From Catenulispora rubra (GTDB taxonomy: Bacteria; Actinomycetota; Actinomycetes; Streptomycetales; Catenulisporaceae), in assembly GCF_015356825.1 (NCBI RefSeq), contig NZ_JAACYW010000015.1, forward strand, positions 1 through 64,000: a stretch of DNA of 64,000 nucleotides, in the 5' to 3' direction. Shown piece after piece: positions 38,843 through 47,716 of this stretch (position 1 is the first letter of the stretch; the number at the start of each line of letters is the position of its first letter). The notes beneath the pieces were generated by a model. It searched no databases, had not been told where the DNA came from, and saw only the letters and a program-made list of their open reading frames with translations. The position numbers and the translations under genes are program-made.

Positions 38843-39055
38843 TCACTCAACGAGAACTGCATCCGTCTCCAATGACTCGGCCAAGTCCGCGATCCCCACG
38901 GCGTCCGCCGGGTTCTCAAGCTCAAGCAGGACGTCCTTGCCAGCCTCGGACCAGTTCCTCCGCTTCTTAGCGATCCGGACCAACGCCGCCCAGCTCTGTC
39001 ACCCGGCTTCCCCGGCGGCCGTATCCAGCACCTTCGATAGCCCCCCGGCCAGCAT
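38843..39055 (-). pseudogene. Small gene with in-frame TGA
   Basis: The minus strand from ATG 39055 encodes LAGGLSKVLDTAAGEAG, then TGA at 38999-39001. It continues in the same frame as QSWAALVRIAKKRRNWSEAG, VLLELENPADAVGIADLAES and a stop at 38843. The combined 70 residues resemble small actinobacterial proteins with a TGAAGEAGxxAW helix followed by a PADAxAxxxLAE helix, often linked to conflict-system genes. One nonsense codon breaks it. Confidence 0.5.
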
Positions 39056-39244
39056 CTGCGCCGTAACGATCTCGATAGTGCAGTCCTCCGTTGACCCGTC
39101 CAATCCGAATACCGGATTGGATGTTTAATTGTCGGGTCTTCCCAGGGCGTACGGCACAGACACTTCCCACTGCCCTCGAGCCGCCAGTTGTTCTAAATTG
39201 GCGCTTTGATTGAGTCAGCGAACCGCCGATTGGTTGGGCCGTGG

Positions 39245-39844
39245 ATGCTAGACGACGCCAGCCCCGAGCTGGATGGGGACCAAGTACGGATCATGGTTGT
39301 TGAACACCGAGTGCGGGTGATCCAGGCAACGCGACCCTTCGTGGTGTGCGCGGCCGTTGTCGCGGTGTTCACCGCCTTATTGATGGTTGAGCGCCTCGGT
39401 ATGGCCGCTCAGCTTCCTGCATATCTGTACTTCGTTGTCGTCGGCGTGCCGTTGGCGACGATCGATGCCACGACAGGGAAGCTGCCAAACCGCTTGACGC
39501 TGCCCTCTTATCCGATCCTCGTCATCATGCTCAGCGCCGCCGAGATCGCGTCCCCGAACCAAGGATCGACGGTACGGGCAGCAACAGCTGGGGTTCTACT
39601 CGTGGCCTTGTTCATGGTGTCCGCGTTGGTGCGCGGAGTGGGGCTGGGCGATGTCAAGTTGGCTGGCGTGCTCGGCCTGGTCCTCGGCTTCCGAGGCTGG
39701 ACGACGGTCTACATCGGCATGCTTGCGGCCTTCGCCCTCGCGGCAATCTTCATCGTCTTCAGCGGTTTCCGCCCAGGAAGTCGCGAACGCATCCCGCTGG
39801 GGCCGTTCTTGGTGGCGGGAGCTTTGATCGCTGTCCTTCTCTGA
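39245..39844 (+). CDS. Prepilin peptidase (TadV/CpaA, A24 family)
   Basis: An integral membrane aspartic peptidase of about 199 residues that processes Flp prepilins. Both catalytic aspartates are visible: ATIDATTGKLPNRL and GVGLGDVKLAG (the GxGD motif). Six hydrophobic segments are predicted. There is no N-terminal methyltransferase domain, as is normal for the TadV/CpaA type. The frame is open from a TTG at 39206. ATG 39245 and ATG 39293 are alternative starts, and none has a strong ribosome-binding site. It opens the tad locus, 175 bases ahead of the lipoprotein gene. Confidence 0.85.
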   Translation: MLDDASPELDGDQVRIMVVEHRVRVIQATRPFVVCAAVVAVFTALLMVERLGMAAQLPAYLYFVVVGVPLATIDATTGKLPNRLTLPSYPILVIMLSAAEIASPNQGSTVRAATAGVLLVALFMVSALVRGVGLGDVKLAGVLGLVLGFRGWTTVYIGMLAAFALAAIFIVFSGFRPGSRERIPLGPFLVAGALIAVLL

Positions 39845-40019
39845 ACCAGCCAGATGGATCTGTTGACCAGGCGGCACTTCGATTATCCCTATAGTTACCA
39901 CTTTCGAGTGATATCAGCGTTTTGTTGCTTTCCTCACGTTTGCTGATGGACTGAAGTGGTCGTCATCAAGTTCTCGAGTCGGCGCGGCTCGCATGGACAC
40001 CTGACTCGGGAGGATCGCT

Positions 40020-40568
40020 GTGGCGGGGAAGCATGTTGGTCATGCGGCTCTCGTCGTGTACGCCATGGTCACGGTACTGACCGCCGGCTGCGGTAACTCG
40101 ACGAGGCCACCGTCGCCTACGCCAGCATCGGCGCCGACCTCCGTCCTGCCAACTGACCCGGCGTCTGTCGCGAGCCGAGATGCATTGGCTGCGTACGACG
40201 GGATGATGGCCGACTGGACGGCTGTGTCGAAGACTTCGAACTATCAGGATCCAACCCTGACACGCCATACCAGCGGCGATGCGCTGTCGAAACTCGTCCG
40301 AACCGTCGCCGCCGCACAGGCCGCGGGTGTCGTGAGCAAGGGCCAGCCCGTCGACAACCCACGAGTCGTGAAGTTGACGCCGCAGGGAGCTCCGACAGAG
40401 GCGATCTTGACCGACTGCGCTGACGGGTCCGCCTGGCTTCAGTACAGGACCGACGGGGCCAAGGTTCCTGGCGTCGGGGGTCGCCACGCGGCTGATGTGC
40501 AAGTTGATGACATTGACGGCGTGTGGAAAGTCACCAAGTTCGTGTTCCATCCTGCAGGTACATGCTGA
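40020..40568 (+). CDS. Putative lipoprotein of the tad locus
   Basis: A 182-residue lipoprotein: GTG start, hydrophobic leader and lipobox LTAGC at about residue 24, then a Pro/Ser/Thr linker. The mature part has a helix-rich stretch (LAAYDGMMADWTAVSK) and a beta-rich C terminus (SAWLQYRTDGAKVPG, WKVTKFVFHP), resembling small NTF2-like lipoproteins common near actinobacterial Tad genes. Its 3' end overlaps the next gene by seven bases, indicating co-expression. The ligand or role is unknown. Confidence 0.8.
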   Translation: MAGKHVGHAALVVYAMVTVLTAGCGNSTRPPSPTPASAPTSVLPTDPASVASRDALAAYDGMMADWTAVSKTSNYQDPTLTRHTSGDALSKLVRTVAAAQAAGVVSKGQPVDNPRVVKLTPQGAPTEAILTDCADGSAWLQYRTDGAKVPGVGGRHAADVQVDDIDGVWKVTKFVFHPAGTC

Positions 40569-41485
40569 CCTCGGTGGGGGCGGTCGCGATGGCTCTCGCG
40601 ACTGTGGTCTCGGCCCCTGTCCCTTCCCCGACGGCATCCGGCCCTGCTGGTGAGCAGTCCAAGTCTCCGGTCATCAGCGACACGTTTGCCGAGGTCAACT
40701 GCCAAAGCGCAGAGTGCGACCTGGGCGCGGGTTCCACGCCGGCCACCAGCGCCACTGCTGTGTCACCTGTGGCCCCAGGAACAGCGCAGACGCCGCGCCC
40801 CCTCTGTCAGTTCATGCCTGACCCGGACTTTGTGCCGCCGCCGACTATGAGCCCAGGTGACGCGCACAGGGGCGAAGCTGGTTCATGGATGTTGAGGCAG
40901 TGCTCCGGACCTGCAATGGACGTGATGGGCAGAGCCCCGATGCCGACGGTCGGTGAGGTCGTCTGGGTGCCGAAGGTGGCTCCCCTGACACCATCCGCCC
41001 TTGCCCAAGTCGCGTACAAGGAGCTGAAGCCTCCGACTCCGACACTGGTCTTGAGTCCCCCGAATACACGACCAGAACTGGTCGGGATGCCGCTATGGCT
41101 CTCGATCCCCGCTGCAACTTGGGCTCCGGTGACCGCAAACGCGTCGGCGGGCGGAGTCTCCGTGACCGCGACGGCAACGCCCGCGTCGGTGATGTGGTCG
41201 ATGGGTGACGGCGGGAGCGTGACATGCCACGGACCGGGAACGCCCTTTCCGTCTGATCCATCGGCGCATCCCCCGCTGTTGTCCCCAACCTGTGGATACA
41301 CCTATCCGCGGCCGTCGACGACTTTGCAGGGCGCGTCGTTCCCGGTCACCGCGACGGTGGATTGGCAGGTGGCGTGGTCTGGGACTGGGAACAGTGGCGG
41401 GACCTTCCCGAACCTGCGCACATCGTCTGGCACGCAGGTGCAGGTCACCGAGGTCCAGGCACTGGTCACCGGCGTCTCCAGTTGA
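40562..41485 (+). CDS. Secreted protein with PKD-like segment
   Basis: A 307-residue exported protein. ATG 40562, just inside the previous gene, gives a clean signal peptide (LTSVGAVAMALATVVSAPVP). The C-terminal half has an Ig/PKD-like pattern: VTATATPASVMWSMGDGG, a cysteine pair, CGYTYP and TVDWQVAWSG. Proteins of this layout often accompany actinobacterial Tad genes and are thought to act outside the membrane. There is no membrane anchor. The next gene starts 35 bases downstream. Confidence 0.75.
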   Translation: MLTSVGAVAMALATVVSAPVPSPTASGPAGEQSKSPVISDTFAEVNCQSAECDLGAGSTPATSATAVSPVAPGTAQTPRPLCQFMPDPDFVPPPTMSPGDAHRGEAGSWMLRQCSGPAMDVMGRAPMPTVGEVVWVPKVAPLTPSALAQVAYKELKPPTPTLVLSPPNTRPELVGMPLWLSIPAATWAPVTANASAGGVSVTATATPASVMWSMGDGGSVTCHGPGTPFPSDPSAHPPLLSPTCGYTYPRPSTTLQGASFPVTATVDWQVAWSGTGNSGGTFPNLRTSSGTQVQVTEVQALVTGVSS

Positions 41486-41520
41486 CGCGATCGACGACGA
41501 AGAACACACAGGACACGTAT

Positions 41521-42243
41521 ATGACCACGCAGACTACGCGCCCGGGCCAGGTTCCGCCCGGAAGCACCGCCCCCGATCCATCCCGCCAGGCAGGCAAGAA
41601 GCAGCTCAGGACGGGACTGTTGTCTGCCCCGCGCAGGATGCAGCTGCCGTGGGCGATCGGCGGCGGTCTGACGGTCGTCGCCACGACGGTCGGCTTTTCC
41701 ACCGGGTCAGGACTCCTCAGTGAGAAGTCCCCCGTGCTCGTGGTAGCGGAACCGCTGGCCGCAGGCCAGACGATCACCTCCGATGTGCTGCGCACGATTC
41801 CTGTGGCTGCCGACGCAGGCGTGGGGACTATCGACGCTTCGCTCGCCTCGAAAGTGGTCGGACGGACGGCAGCCGTGCCGCTGACGCCGGGAACGCTGCT
41901 GAACGTTACGGACATCGGGAAGTCGACGTTTCCGCCTGCCGGTCAGGCCGAGCTGGCTGTGGCGCTTCGGGCCGGCGCCTACCCGCTGGATCTGGCGGCC
42001 GGTGACCGGGTTCAGGTCGTGGTCCCGAGCGACAGCCAACCTGCGACGCCGGCGACCAATCCTGCGACAGTCGCCCCCGCGCCGGTCCCGACGTATGCGG
42101 TGGTGACGAAGGTTGGTAGAGCCGACGGTCAGGGCGAGATGGTCGCCGATCTACTGATGGACCAGAACTCGATCCAGAAGGTCGCCTCGGCCAGCCCGAC
42201 TGAAGTATCCCTTGCCGTACTGCCGCCATCAGCGGGCAACTGA
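41521..42243 (+). CDS. CpaB/RcpC-like SAF-domain pilus assembly protein
   Basis: A 240-residue protein with one transmembrane helix (LPWAIGGGLTVVATTVGFST) and an SAF domain (VVAEPLAAGQTITSDVLRTI, then VGRTAAVPLTPGTLLN) as in CpaB/RcpC, the periplasmic Flp-pilus assembly factor. ATG 41521 was chosen because it precedes the cytoplasmic arm directly; the longer open frame is antisense noise. Its stop overlaps the TadZ-like ATG as ATGA/TGATG. Confidence 0.8.
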   Translation: MTTQTTRPGQVPPGSTAPDPSRQAGKKQLRTGLLSAPRRMQLPWAIGGGLTVVATTVGFSTGSGLLSEKSPVLVVAEPLAAGQTITSDVLRTIPVAADAGVGTIDASLASKVVGRTAAVPLTPGTLLNVTDIGKSTFPPAGQAELAVALRAGAYPLDLAAGDRVQVVVPSDSQPATPATNPATVAPAPVPTYAVVTKVGRADGQGEMVADLLMDQNSIQKVASASPTEVSLAVLPPSAGN

Positions 42244-43013
42244 TGCTGTTCGCGGTGGGATCGTGGCGCGGCGCGCCGGGCGTGACGACGACCGCGCTCG
42301 CGCTCGCCGAATCCTGGCCTGGCCCGCAGAGCCCTGTGGTTCTGGAGTGTGATCCGCGCGGCGGTTCCGTGGCCTGCCGGTTTCTTATCCCTGGATCCCG
42401 GACGGTTGAAGCCCTGGCCAGCGCTGCCAGACACGGCGGCGATGCCCGGCTGCTGGCCGAGCACACTCGCACGACGTCAGCTGGAGCCGCCGTGGTGACG
42501 GCTCCGGAGGACGGCGAGCGGCTGCGTCCACTGATCGCGGCGTTGGCGAAGCCAGGCGGGCTGTTATCGACAGTCGCTGCGGACTCGGGGGCTGTCATGT
42601 TCGCTGACTGCGGGCGTTTGGACCCACGTGACGCCGAGACCCGGGCAGTACTAGCCTGCGCCGAGTCTCTGATCCTCGTGATCCGGCCGGTGGTCGAGCA
42701 CGCCCTTGGACTCAAGGCTGTCCTCGGGCAGATCAGGGAGCTTCATCGGGACGTCGGGCTCGTATTGGTAGGCCCTGGTTACTCGTCGGCTGAGCTGACA
42801 TGGCTGCTGGAACTGCCCGTTTGGGGCACGTTGCCACTGCTGCCAACAGGCACAACATCCCGGGCTGTGGAGCGGCTCCGACGCGACCGCACCCAGGCCG
42901 GGTTCCGAGAGGCCGCCGCCGGCGTTGCAGACGTGCTCATCGAACGAAGACTCGTCGCTGGCTCTGCTCCGCACGCCGTCCGCATGGCCGAAGAAGTGGG
43001 AGCTTCCGCGTGA
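42243..43013 (+). CDS. TadZ/CpaE-like ParA-family protein with deviant Walker A
   Basis: A 256-residue MinD/ParA-type protein at the place where TadZ/CpaE, the polar localisation factor of Tad pili, is usually found. The P-loop region reads SWRGAPGVTTTALALA: the GVTTT core is kept but the invariant lysines of the deviant Walker A are not. Walker B-like VMFADCGRLD and VLVGPGY follow. Loss of the lysines suggests weak or no ATP hydrolysis, as known for some CpaE-type homologues. Start and stop both overlap the neighbours. Confidence 0.75.
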   Translation: MLFAVGSWRGAPGVTTTALALAESWPGPQSPVVLECDPRGGSVACRFLIPGSRTVEALASAARHGGDARLLAEHTRTTSAGAAVVTAPEDGERLRPLIAALAKPGGLLSTVAADSGAVMFADCGRLDPRDAETRAVLACAESLILVIRPVVEHALGLKAVLGQIRELHRDVGLVLVGPGYSSAELTWLLELPVWGTLPLLPTGTTSRAVERLRRDRTQAGFREAAAGVADVLIERRLVAGSAPHAVRMAEEVGASA

Positions 43014-44347
43014 CCGAGATCAATCTCAAGTCGGAAGCCGGGATCGGCTCGCAGATCGCCACCGCCGTCGGCATCCGACTGGCCGAGCTGTGTCAGGAAG
43101 AGGAGGAACTCGCGGGGCGACCGGTCCCCGAGCTCCGCCAACGGGAGATTGTCGCCGCGATCACCGAGGACGAACTCGCGGCGCACGCCAAGCGGTCGTT
43201 GTCGGTCGGGGCACAATACCTGGACGCCGAGGCTGAGGGGCGGATCGCTGGGCAGGTGGTCGACGTGCTATTCGGCCATGGCGGATTCCAGCCGTATCTA
43301 GATGATCTGTCCATTGAGAATATCAACTGCAATGGGTGCGACAACGTCCGTCTGAGGTTTTCCGACGGCCGACGGGCGGAAGGAAAGACGCCGGTCGCGG
43401 CCTCGGATGGCGAGCTGATCGAGCTGATCCGCATGCTCGCGGCTCAGCCGGGCGCCGAGGAGAGACGGTTCGACCGGGAACAACCGAGCATCAACCTCAA
43501 GCTGGGAGACGGCTCGCGGTTGTTCGCCGCGATGGGCGTATGCGACCGGCCAACAGTCTCCATCAGACGTCACCGTTTCCCTGACGCAACGCTCGCCACG
43601 CTCCGAGATCTGGGCACGCTCGACGACGCGTTGTACGAGTTCCTGCGGGCCGCCGTCCGCGCGAAGCTCAATATTCTCATTTCCGGCGGACCGGGTTTAG
43701 GCAAGACGACCATGCTGCGCGCGCTCGCCTCAGCGATCCCGCCGGACGAGCGGCTGATCACCATCGAAGACGTCTATGAACTCGGGCTATACGATCCGGA
43801 GCGGCATCCCGACGTCACTGCGTACCAGGTCAAGTACCCGAATACCCAAAACGTCGGCGGTATCAATCAGGCCGAGTTGGTGCGGATGGCGCTGCGCGGC
43901 TCGCCCGACCGCGTAATCCTCGGGGAGATCCGGGGCGAGGAAGTCGTATCGGTATGCAACGTGATGTCACAAGGTATTGATGGCAGCATGGCCACGATTC
44001 ACGCCTCGGATTCACGGGGTGCCTTCGGAAAGCTCGCCTCCTATGCTGCACAGGCTCCCGAGCGGTTGTCGTCGGCATCCACGGCTTTGATGGTCGCCAA
44101 CTCGGTCCATCTGGTGATCCAGCTGAAGTGGTCCAAGGGCAGGGACGAGGACAAGGTCCGGGTGGTGTCGTCGATCCGGGAGGTCACGAACGCTCGCGGC
44201 GAGGACGTCGTGTCGAACGAGATCTTCAAACAGCGTTCGGACCGACGCGGGGTGTTCAACGTTGCTCCGAGCGAGGAGAAGCTGGAGTTGTTGGAGGAGG
44301 CCGGATTCGACTCCGCGTGGTTCAACGTCCCGGCATGGGTATCGTGA
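43010..44347 (+). CDS. tadA: TadA/CpaF secretion ATPase
   Basis: A 445-residue CpaF-type hexameric ATPase that powers Flp pilus assembly. Walker A ISGGPGLGKTTMLRAL near residue 225, the Asp box LITIEDVYELGL, LRGSPDRVILGEIRG (Walker B) and MATIHASDS (His box) are all present. GTG 43010 overlaps the preceding TGA as GTGA; the earlier open frame from 42800 only duplicates the TadZ-like region in another frame. An N-terminal helical domain (residues 1-110) is normal for the family. Confidence 0.92.
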   Translation: MTEINLKSEAGIGSQIATAVGIRLAELCQEEEELAGRPVPELRQREIVAAITEDELAAHAKRSLSVGAQYLDAEAEGRIAGQVVDVLFGHGGFQPYLDDLSIENINCNGCDNVRLRFSDGRRAEGKTPVAASDGELIELIRMLAAQPGAEERRFDREQPSINLKLGDGSRLFAAMGVCDRPTVSIRRHRFPDATLATLRDLGTLDDALYEFLRAAVRAKLNILISGGPGLGKTTMLRALASAIPPDERLITIEDVYELGLYDPERHPDVTAYQVKYPNTQNVGGINQAELVRMALRGSPDRVILGEIRGEEVVSVCNVMSQGIDGSMATIHASDSRGAFGKLASYAAQAPERLSSASTALMVANSVHLVIQLKWSKGRDEDKVRVVSSIREVTNARGEDVVSNEIFKQRSDRRGVFNVAPSEEKLELLEEAGFDSAWFNVPAWVS

Positions 44348-45282
44348 ACGGCCTGTTCGGCGCGTTGTGCGGGGCGGGGTTCGGGATCGGTGTGCTGATG
44401 GTCCGCCACGCCTTCCGGCCCAAGGCGTCCCGCAGCCGTACAAGCCCACAGCTGGCTGTGAAATTCGACCTGCGTCCACTGCTCTTCAAATGGCGCAGGC
44501 TTCTTCTCTGCCTGGCAGCTGGGATCGCCGCCGTCGCCGCCACCGGCTGGCCGGTGGCGGCAGTGTTGGCTGCCGCCGGGTGCTGGTGGCTTCCGGCTGT
44601 GCTCGGGCCAGACAGGGAATCCGAGCGGATCATCGCTCGCACCGAAGGCTGCGCCGGGTTTGCCGAGATGCTCCGGGACACTCTGTCGGCGGCTTCCGGG
44701 CTGACTGAGGCAGCACTCGCTGCGTCTTCTGTACCGCCGAAAGCGATCGAGGTACCACTACGCACTCTGCACAGCGACCTCCGGCACGGCGTGAAAGTCA
44801 CCGAGGCACTCGGGAAGCTGGCCGACACGCTGGTCGATCCGATCGCGGACCTGATCTGTGCCACTCTGATCCACGCAAATGGAAGGCCGTCGCGTAACCT
44901 GCCTGCCACGCTCACCGCGCTCGCCTCCGAAGCCCGCGACCAGGCGCTGGCCATGCGCAAGACGGTGGCCGCCCGTGCCCAGATCCGCACCGCCGTCCGC
45001 GTGATCACCGCGGTCATTCTCGGCATCACGATCCTGCTGCTGGTCACCGACTCCGCCTATCTCGATCCGTTCTCCACCGCAGCTGGGCAACTTGATCTCG
45101 CGGTCGCCGGCGGAATCTTCGCTGCCGGATTCGCCTGGTTGATCCGCATCGCCCGTCCGGCCTCCGTGCCCAGGTTCCTGACCCGGCTGGATGCACTGAA
45201 TCAGGCCCCAAAGTCAGACGATTTGCCGCCTACGATCCCACCCCGGCCCCGGGCCGCACGAGACACGGAGGCGACGCATTGA
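44344..45282 (+). CDS. tadB: TadB-like inner-membrane platform protein (T2SSF)
   Basis: A protein of about 312 residues with the T2SS F domain: TEGCAGFAEMLRDTLSAASG, then GVKVTEALGKLADTLVDP and TALASEARDQALAMRK. Two hydrophobic segments are at the N terminus and two near the C terminus. GTG 44344 is chosen for its GTGA overlap with tadA; ATG 44335 is an alternative three residues earlier. TadB and TadC form the membrane platform on which TadA acts. Confidence 0.85.
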   Translation: MNGLFGALCGAGFGIGVLMVRHAFRPKASRSRTSPQLAVKFDLRPLLFKWRRLLLCLAAGIAAVAATGWPVAAVLAAAGCWWLPAVLGPDRESERIIARTEGCAGFAEMLRDTLSAASGLTEAALAASSVPPKAIEVPLRTLHSDLRHGVKVTEALGKLADTLVDPIADLICATLIHANGRPSRNLPATLTALASEARDQALAMRKTVAARAQIRTAVRVITAVILGITILLLVTDSAYLDPFSTAAGQLDLAVAGGIFAAGFAWLIRIARPASVPRFLTRLDALNQAPKSDDLPPTIPPRPRAARDTEATH

Positions 45283-46178
45283 TCGCGATGCTGTGGGGCG
45301 CCGGGTTCGGCCTCGGGCTGACGGCCCTCATCTACGGGATCCGGCCTCCGGCCATCGGCCTGGCCGAGGCCGAACGGATCCTCGCCAGCGAGACTCCTGC
45401 CGACACGCCGACTCCAGCCGCCTCCGCGCGGCCCGGCCTGGAGCATCGACTGACTGCCCCGGTGATCCGGGTGCTGTCAGCGTTCGGCCTGCCAGGCGAC
45501 CGGCTCATGATCGACCTGGCGCTGACCGGCCAGGACCCCGAGACGTTCCTGACCAAGAAGGTCACCGCCGCCGTTGCCGGATTGCTCATGCCAGCCTTGT
45601 TCCAGCTGATGCTCACCGCCGGCGGCGTCGGACTGTCGAACCCAGTCGTGGTCGGCATGGGCCTGGTGCTCGGCGCGACTTTGTTCCTCGTCCCCGACTT
45701 CGACACCCGTGCCAGAGCCCGCACTGCGCGGGCCGAGTCCCGCGCCGCGCTGGGCGCGCTGTTGTCGTTCGCCTCCACCAGCCTGCAGTCCGGAGACGGC
45801 ATCGAGGAAGCCCTGGCCAGCGCAGCCGCGATCGGCTATGGGCCGAGCTTCGCCCGCTTCCGTGCCGCCGCCACGAAATCGAGGCTGGCGCGACGCTCGA
45901 TCTGGGACTGCTACGGCGAACTCGGCGACGAGATCGGCCTTCCAGAACTCTCCGAACTCGGTGCCTCGATCAGACTGGCTGGGGCCGAAGGCGCACGCAT
46001 CGCCGACTCTCTGACAGCCAAGTCCGCAGCGTTGCGCGGACGCCTCCAGGCCGAAAACGAAGGTCAGACAGCCTCAGCCACCGAGATGATGCACATTCCG
46101 GTTGGCCTGATGCTCTTCGCGTTCCTCCTGATCCTCGGCTTTCCATCTGTCTACCGGATCATGACCACCTTTCAGTAA
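45279..46178 (+). CDS. tadC: TadC-like inner-membrane platform protein (T2SSF)
   Basis: A 299-residue protein paired with TadB. It has an N-terminal helix (LWGAGFGLGLTALIYGI), a central pair of helices, the T2SSF segment ALGALLSFASTSLQSGDGIE and SELGASIRLAGAEGARIADS, and a C-terminal helix GLMLFAFLLILGFPS. TTG 45279 overlaps the tadB stop (TTGA); ATG 45288 is an alternative. The next gene, a pilin, starts 39 bases later. Confidence 0.85.
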   Translation: MIAMLWGAGFGLGLTALIYGIRPPAIGLAEAERILASETPADTPTPAASARPGLEHRLTAPVIRVLSAFGLPGDRLMIDLALTGQDPETFLTKKVTAAVAGLLMPALFQLMLTAGGVGLSNPVVVGMGLVLGATLFLVPDFDTRARARTARAESRAALGALLSFASTSLQSGDGIEEALASAAAIGYGPSFARFRAAATKSRLARRSIWDCYGELGDEIGLPELSELGASIRLAGAEGARIADSLTAKSAALRGRLQAENEGQTASATEMMHIPVGLMLFAFLLILGFPSVYRIMTTFQ

Positions 46179-46216
46179 CCGCCTGCCATCCCCCAAGAGA
46201 ATGGAGCACCCTGAAG

Positions 46217-46459
46217 ATGATGTACCGCCTGGCCGCGGCCTACGCCGTCCGTGTCTCGACACTGCGGGAACGCGCTAGCAGTCAACTCGAACGCATCGCT
46301 CAGTCCGACCCCGAAGCCGGTGACGCACTGCAGACAGCCATCATCACCGCAGCCTTTGCGCTGATCGCCATCGGGGTCGTGACGATCATCGGTAATGCCG
46401 TGATCGCTAAGGCCCACAGCATCAGCCTCGACACCCCGAACCTCAACAATAATCCGTGA
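46217..46459 (+). CDS. Flp-type pilin-like small membrane protein
   Basis: An 80-residue protein with a basic N-terminal part (YRLAAAYAVRVSTLRERASS), the turn SDPEAGDALQ and one hydrophobic helix (TAIITAAFALIAIGVVTIIG). This is the layout of actinobacterial Flp-like major pilins placed between tadC and tadE. A classical G/XXXXEY Flp cleavage site is not clear. Its stop overlaps the next start as GTGA. ATG 46217 follows AATGGAGCACC. Confidence 0.75.
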   Translation: MMYRLAAAYAVRVSTLRERASSQLERIAQSDPEAGDALQTAIITAAFALIAIGVVTIIGNAVIAKAHSISLDTPNLNNNP

Positions 46460-46890
46460 CCCGCTCGCAGAAGATTCCGCTGACTAGGTCCGGTCGTGCC
46501 CTGAAGTCTCGAGCCGCCGACGACGGCTCATCGATGGTAGAGATGGTCGTGATCACACCGGTGATGATGCTCGTGCTCATGGTGATCGTGCAGTTTGCGG
46601 CGTACTTCTGCGCCCTGCACGTCGCCCAGGCCGCCGCCGCGCAGGCGGCGGCCGGCACCAGCAGCGAGCACGGCCATACCGACGACGGGACATCGGAAGC
46701 GCACCGGATTTTGGGAGCTGTCGGGGCTGGTTTTCTCACCGCCACCGACGTCGCGGTCACTCGGACCGCGACACTCACGACGGTGCGGATCTCCGGCGCC
46801 GTTGTGACGGTCGTGCCGTTCCTCCACCTGAAGGTCTCCTCGGTCGCGCGTACTCCGAACGAGGCCCTGACCACCGCCGCCGCATCATGA
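46456..46890 (+). CDS. TadE-like pseudopilin
   Basis: A 144-residue TadE family protein: a short cytoplasmic arm, the DDGSSMVEMVVITPVMMLVL motif with the conserved Glu five residues into the hydrophobic helix, and an extracellular domain with alternating strands. TadE pseudopilins are processed by TadV-type peptidases and help pilus assembly. The GTG start overlaps the pilin stop, and its own stop overlaps the next ATG. Confidence 0.85.
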   Translation: MTRSQKIPLTRSGRALKSRAADDGSSMVEMVVITPVMMLVLMVIVQFAAYFCALHVAQAAAAQAAAGTSSEHGHTDDGTSEAHRILGAVGAGFLTATDVAVTRTATLTTVRISGAVVTVVPFLHLKVSSVARTPNEALTTAAAS

Positions 46891-47300
46891 CGTCGCGGGA
46901 CCGTGAGGAGGGCAGCGCGGCCGTCGAAATGGTCGTCGCCACTCCTTTGTTGATACTGGTGGTGCTGTTCACCGTCGGTCTGGGGCGCGTAACCGAGGCC
47001 CAGATGCTGGCCGAGACCGCCGCCGGCTCAGCTGCGCGAGCTGCGTCGCTGGCCCGCAGCGCGGACCAGGCCGTCGTCGCTGCGCACGCGACGGTGCAGG
47101 CCAACAGCAGCGTGTCGTGCCCGAACCCGAATGTCATCGTCGACACTTCCGCATTCCGCCCAGGTGGCACTGTCGCAGTGACAGTGGATTGCCATCCGCG
47201 GCTCGCAGACATTACCGGCGTCGGCTTCCCAGGGACAGTGCAGATCAGCGAGCGGATGGTGTCCGGGATCGACACCTGGCGTCAGTCGGACGCTCCGTGA
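46887..47300 (+). CDS. TadE/TadF-like pseudopilin
   Basis: A 137-residue protein with the same plan as its neighbour: a short charged arm, EEGSAAVEMVVATPLLILVV with the conserved Glu, then an extracellular domain including a Cys pair (VSCPNPNVI and VDCHPR) that may form a disulfide. It is coupled to both neighbours (ATGA upstream, GTGA downstream). It may be TadF. Confidence 0.82.
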   Translation: MTSRDREEGSAAVEMVVATPLLILVVLFTVGLGRVTEAQMLAETAAGSAARAASLARSADQAVVAAHATVQANSSVSCPNPNVIVDTSAFRPGGTVAVTVDCHPRLADITGVGFPGTVQISERMVSGIDTWRQSDAP

Positions 47301-47716
47301 TCCGCGCGCTGAGATCCCAAGACCCGGAGAATGGATCGGTGACGGCGTTCATCGTCGTCGTGTTCGCTGCGCTATTGCTGTTCACCGGTCTTGTCGGCGA
47401 CGGCGGATCCGCTCTGGCGACGCGGGTTCGGGCGCTGGACGAGGCGTCTGAGGCCGCTCGCGCCGGAGCCGAACAGCTCGATGTCGGGATCTTCCACCGC
47501 ACTGGGACACGCGTCCTGGACGAGACTGCCGCCACCGCGGCGGCCAAGCAGTACTTGGCGGCTACTGGTGACAGCGGAACCGTCACGTCGACCACTGATG
47601 CCGTCACCGTCACCGTCGCCGCTTCGCACCACACCTGGCTGCTTGAGCTGATCGGCATGAGCACCATGACAATGCACGCCGCCGCCACCGCGCACCCGGA
47701 ATCCGCCAACTCCTGA
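47297..47716 (+). CDS. TadG-like pilus-associated protein
   Basis: A 139-residue protein with an N-terminal helix after a short arm (ENGSVTAFIVVVFAALLLFT) and an extracellular domain (VRALDEASEAARAGAEQLDV). It corresponds to the short Tad-associated proteins with a TadG-type N terminus that often close actinobacterial tad operons. The GTG 47297 overlaps the previous stop. Its whole 3' region is overlapped on the opposite strand by the double-HTH gene. Confidence 0.78.
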   Translation: MIRALRSQDPENGSVTAFIVVVFAALLLFTGLVGDGGSALATRVRALDEASEAARAGAEQLDVGIFHRTGTRVLDETAATAAAKQYLAATGDSGTVTSTTDAVTVTVAASHHTWLLELIGMSTMTMHAAATAHPESANS

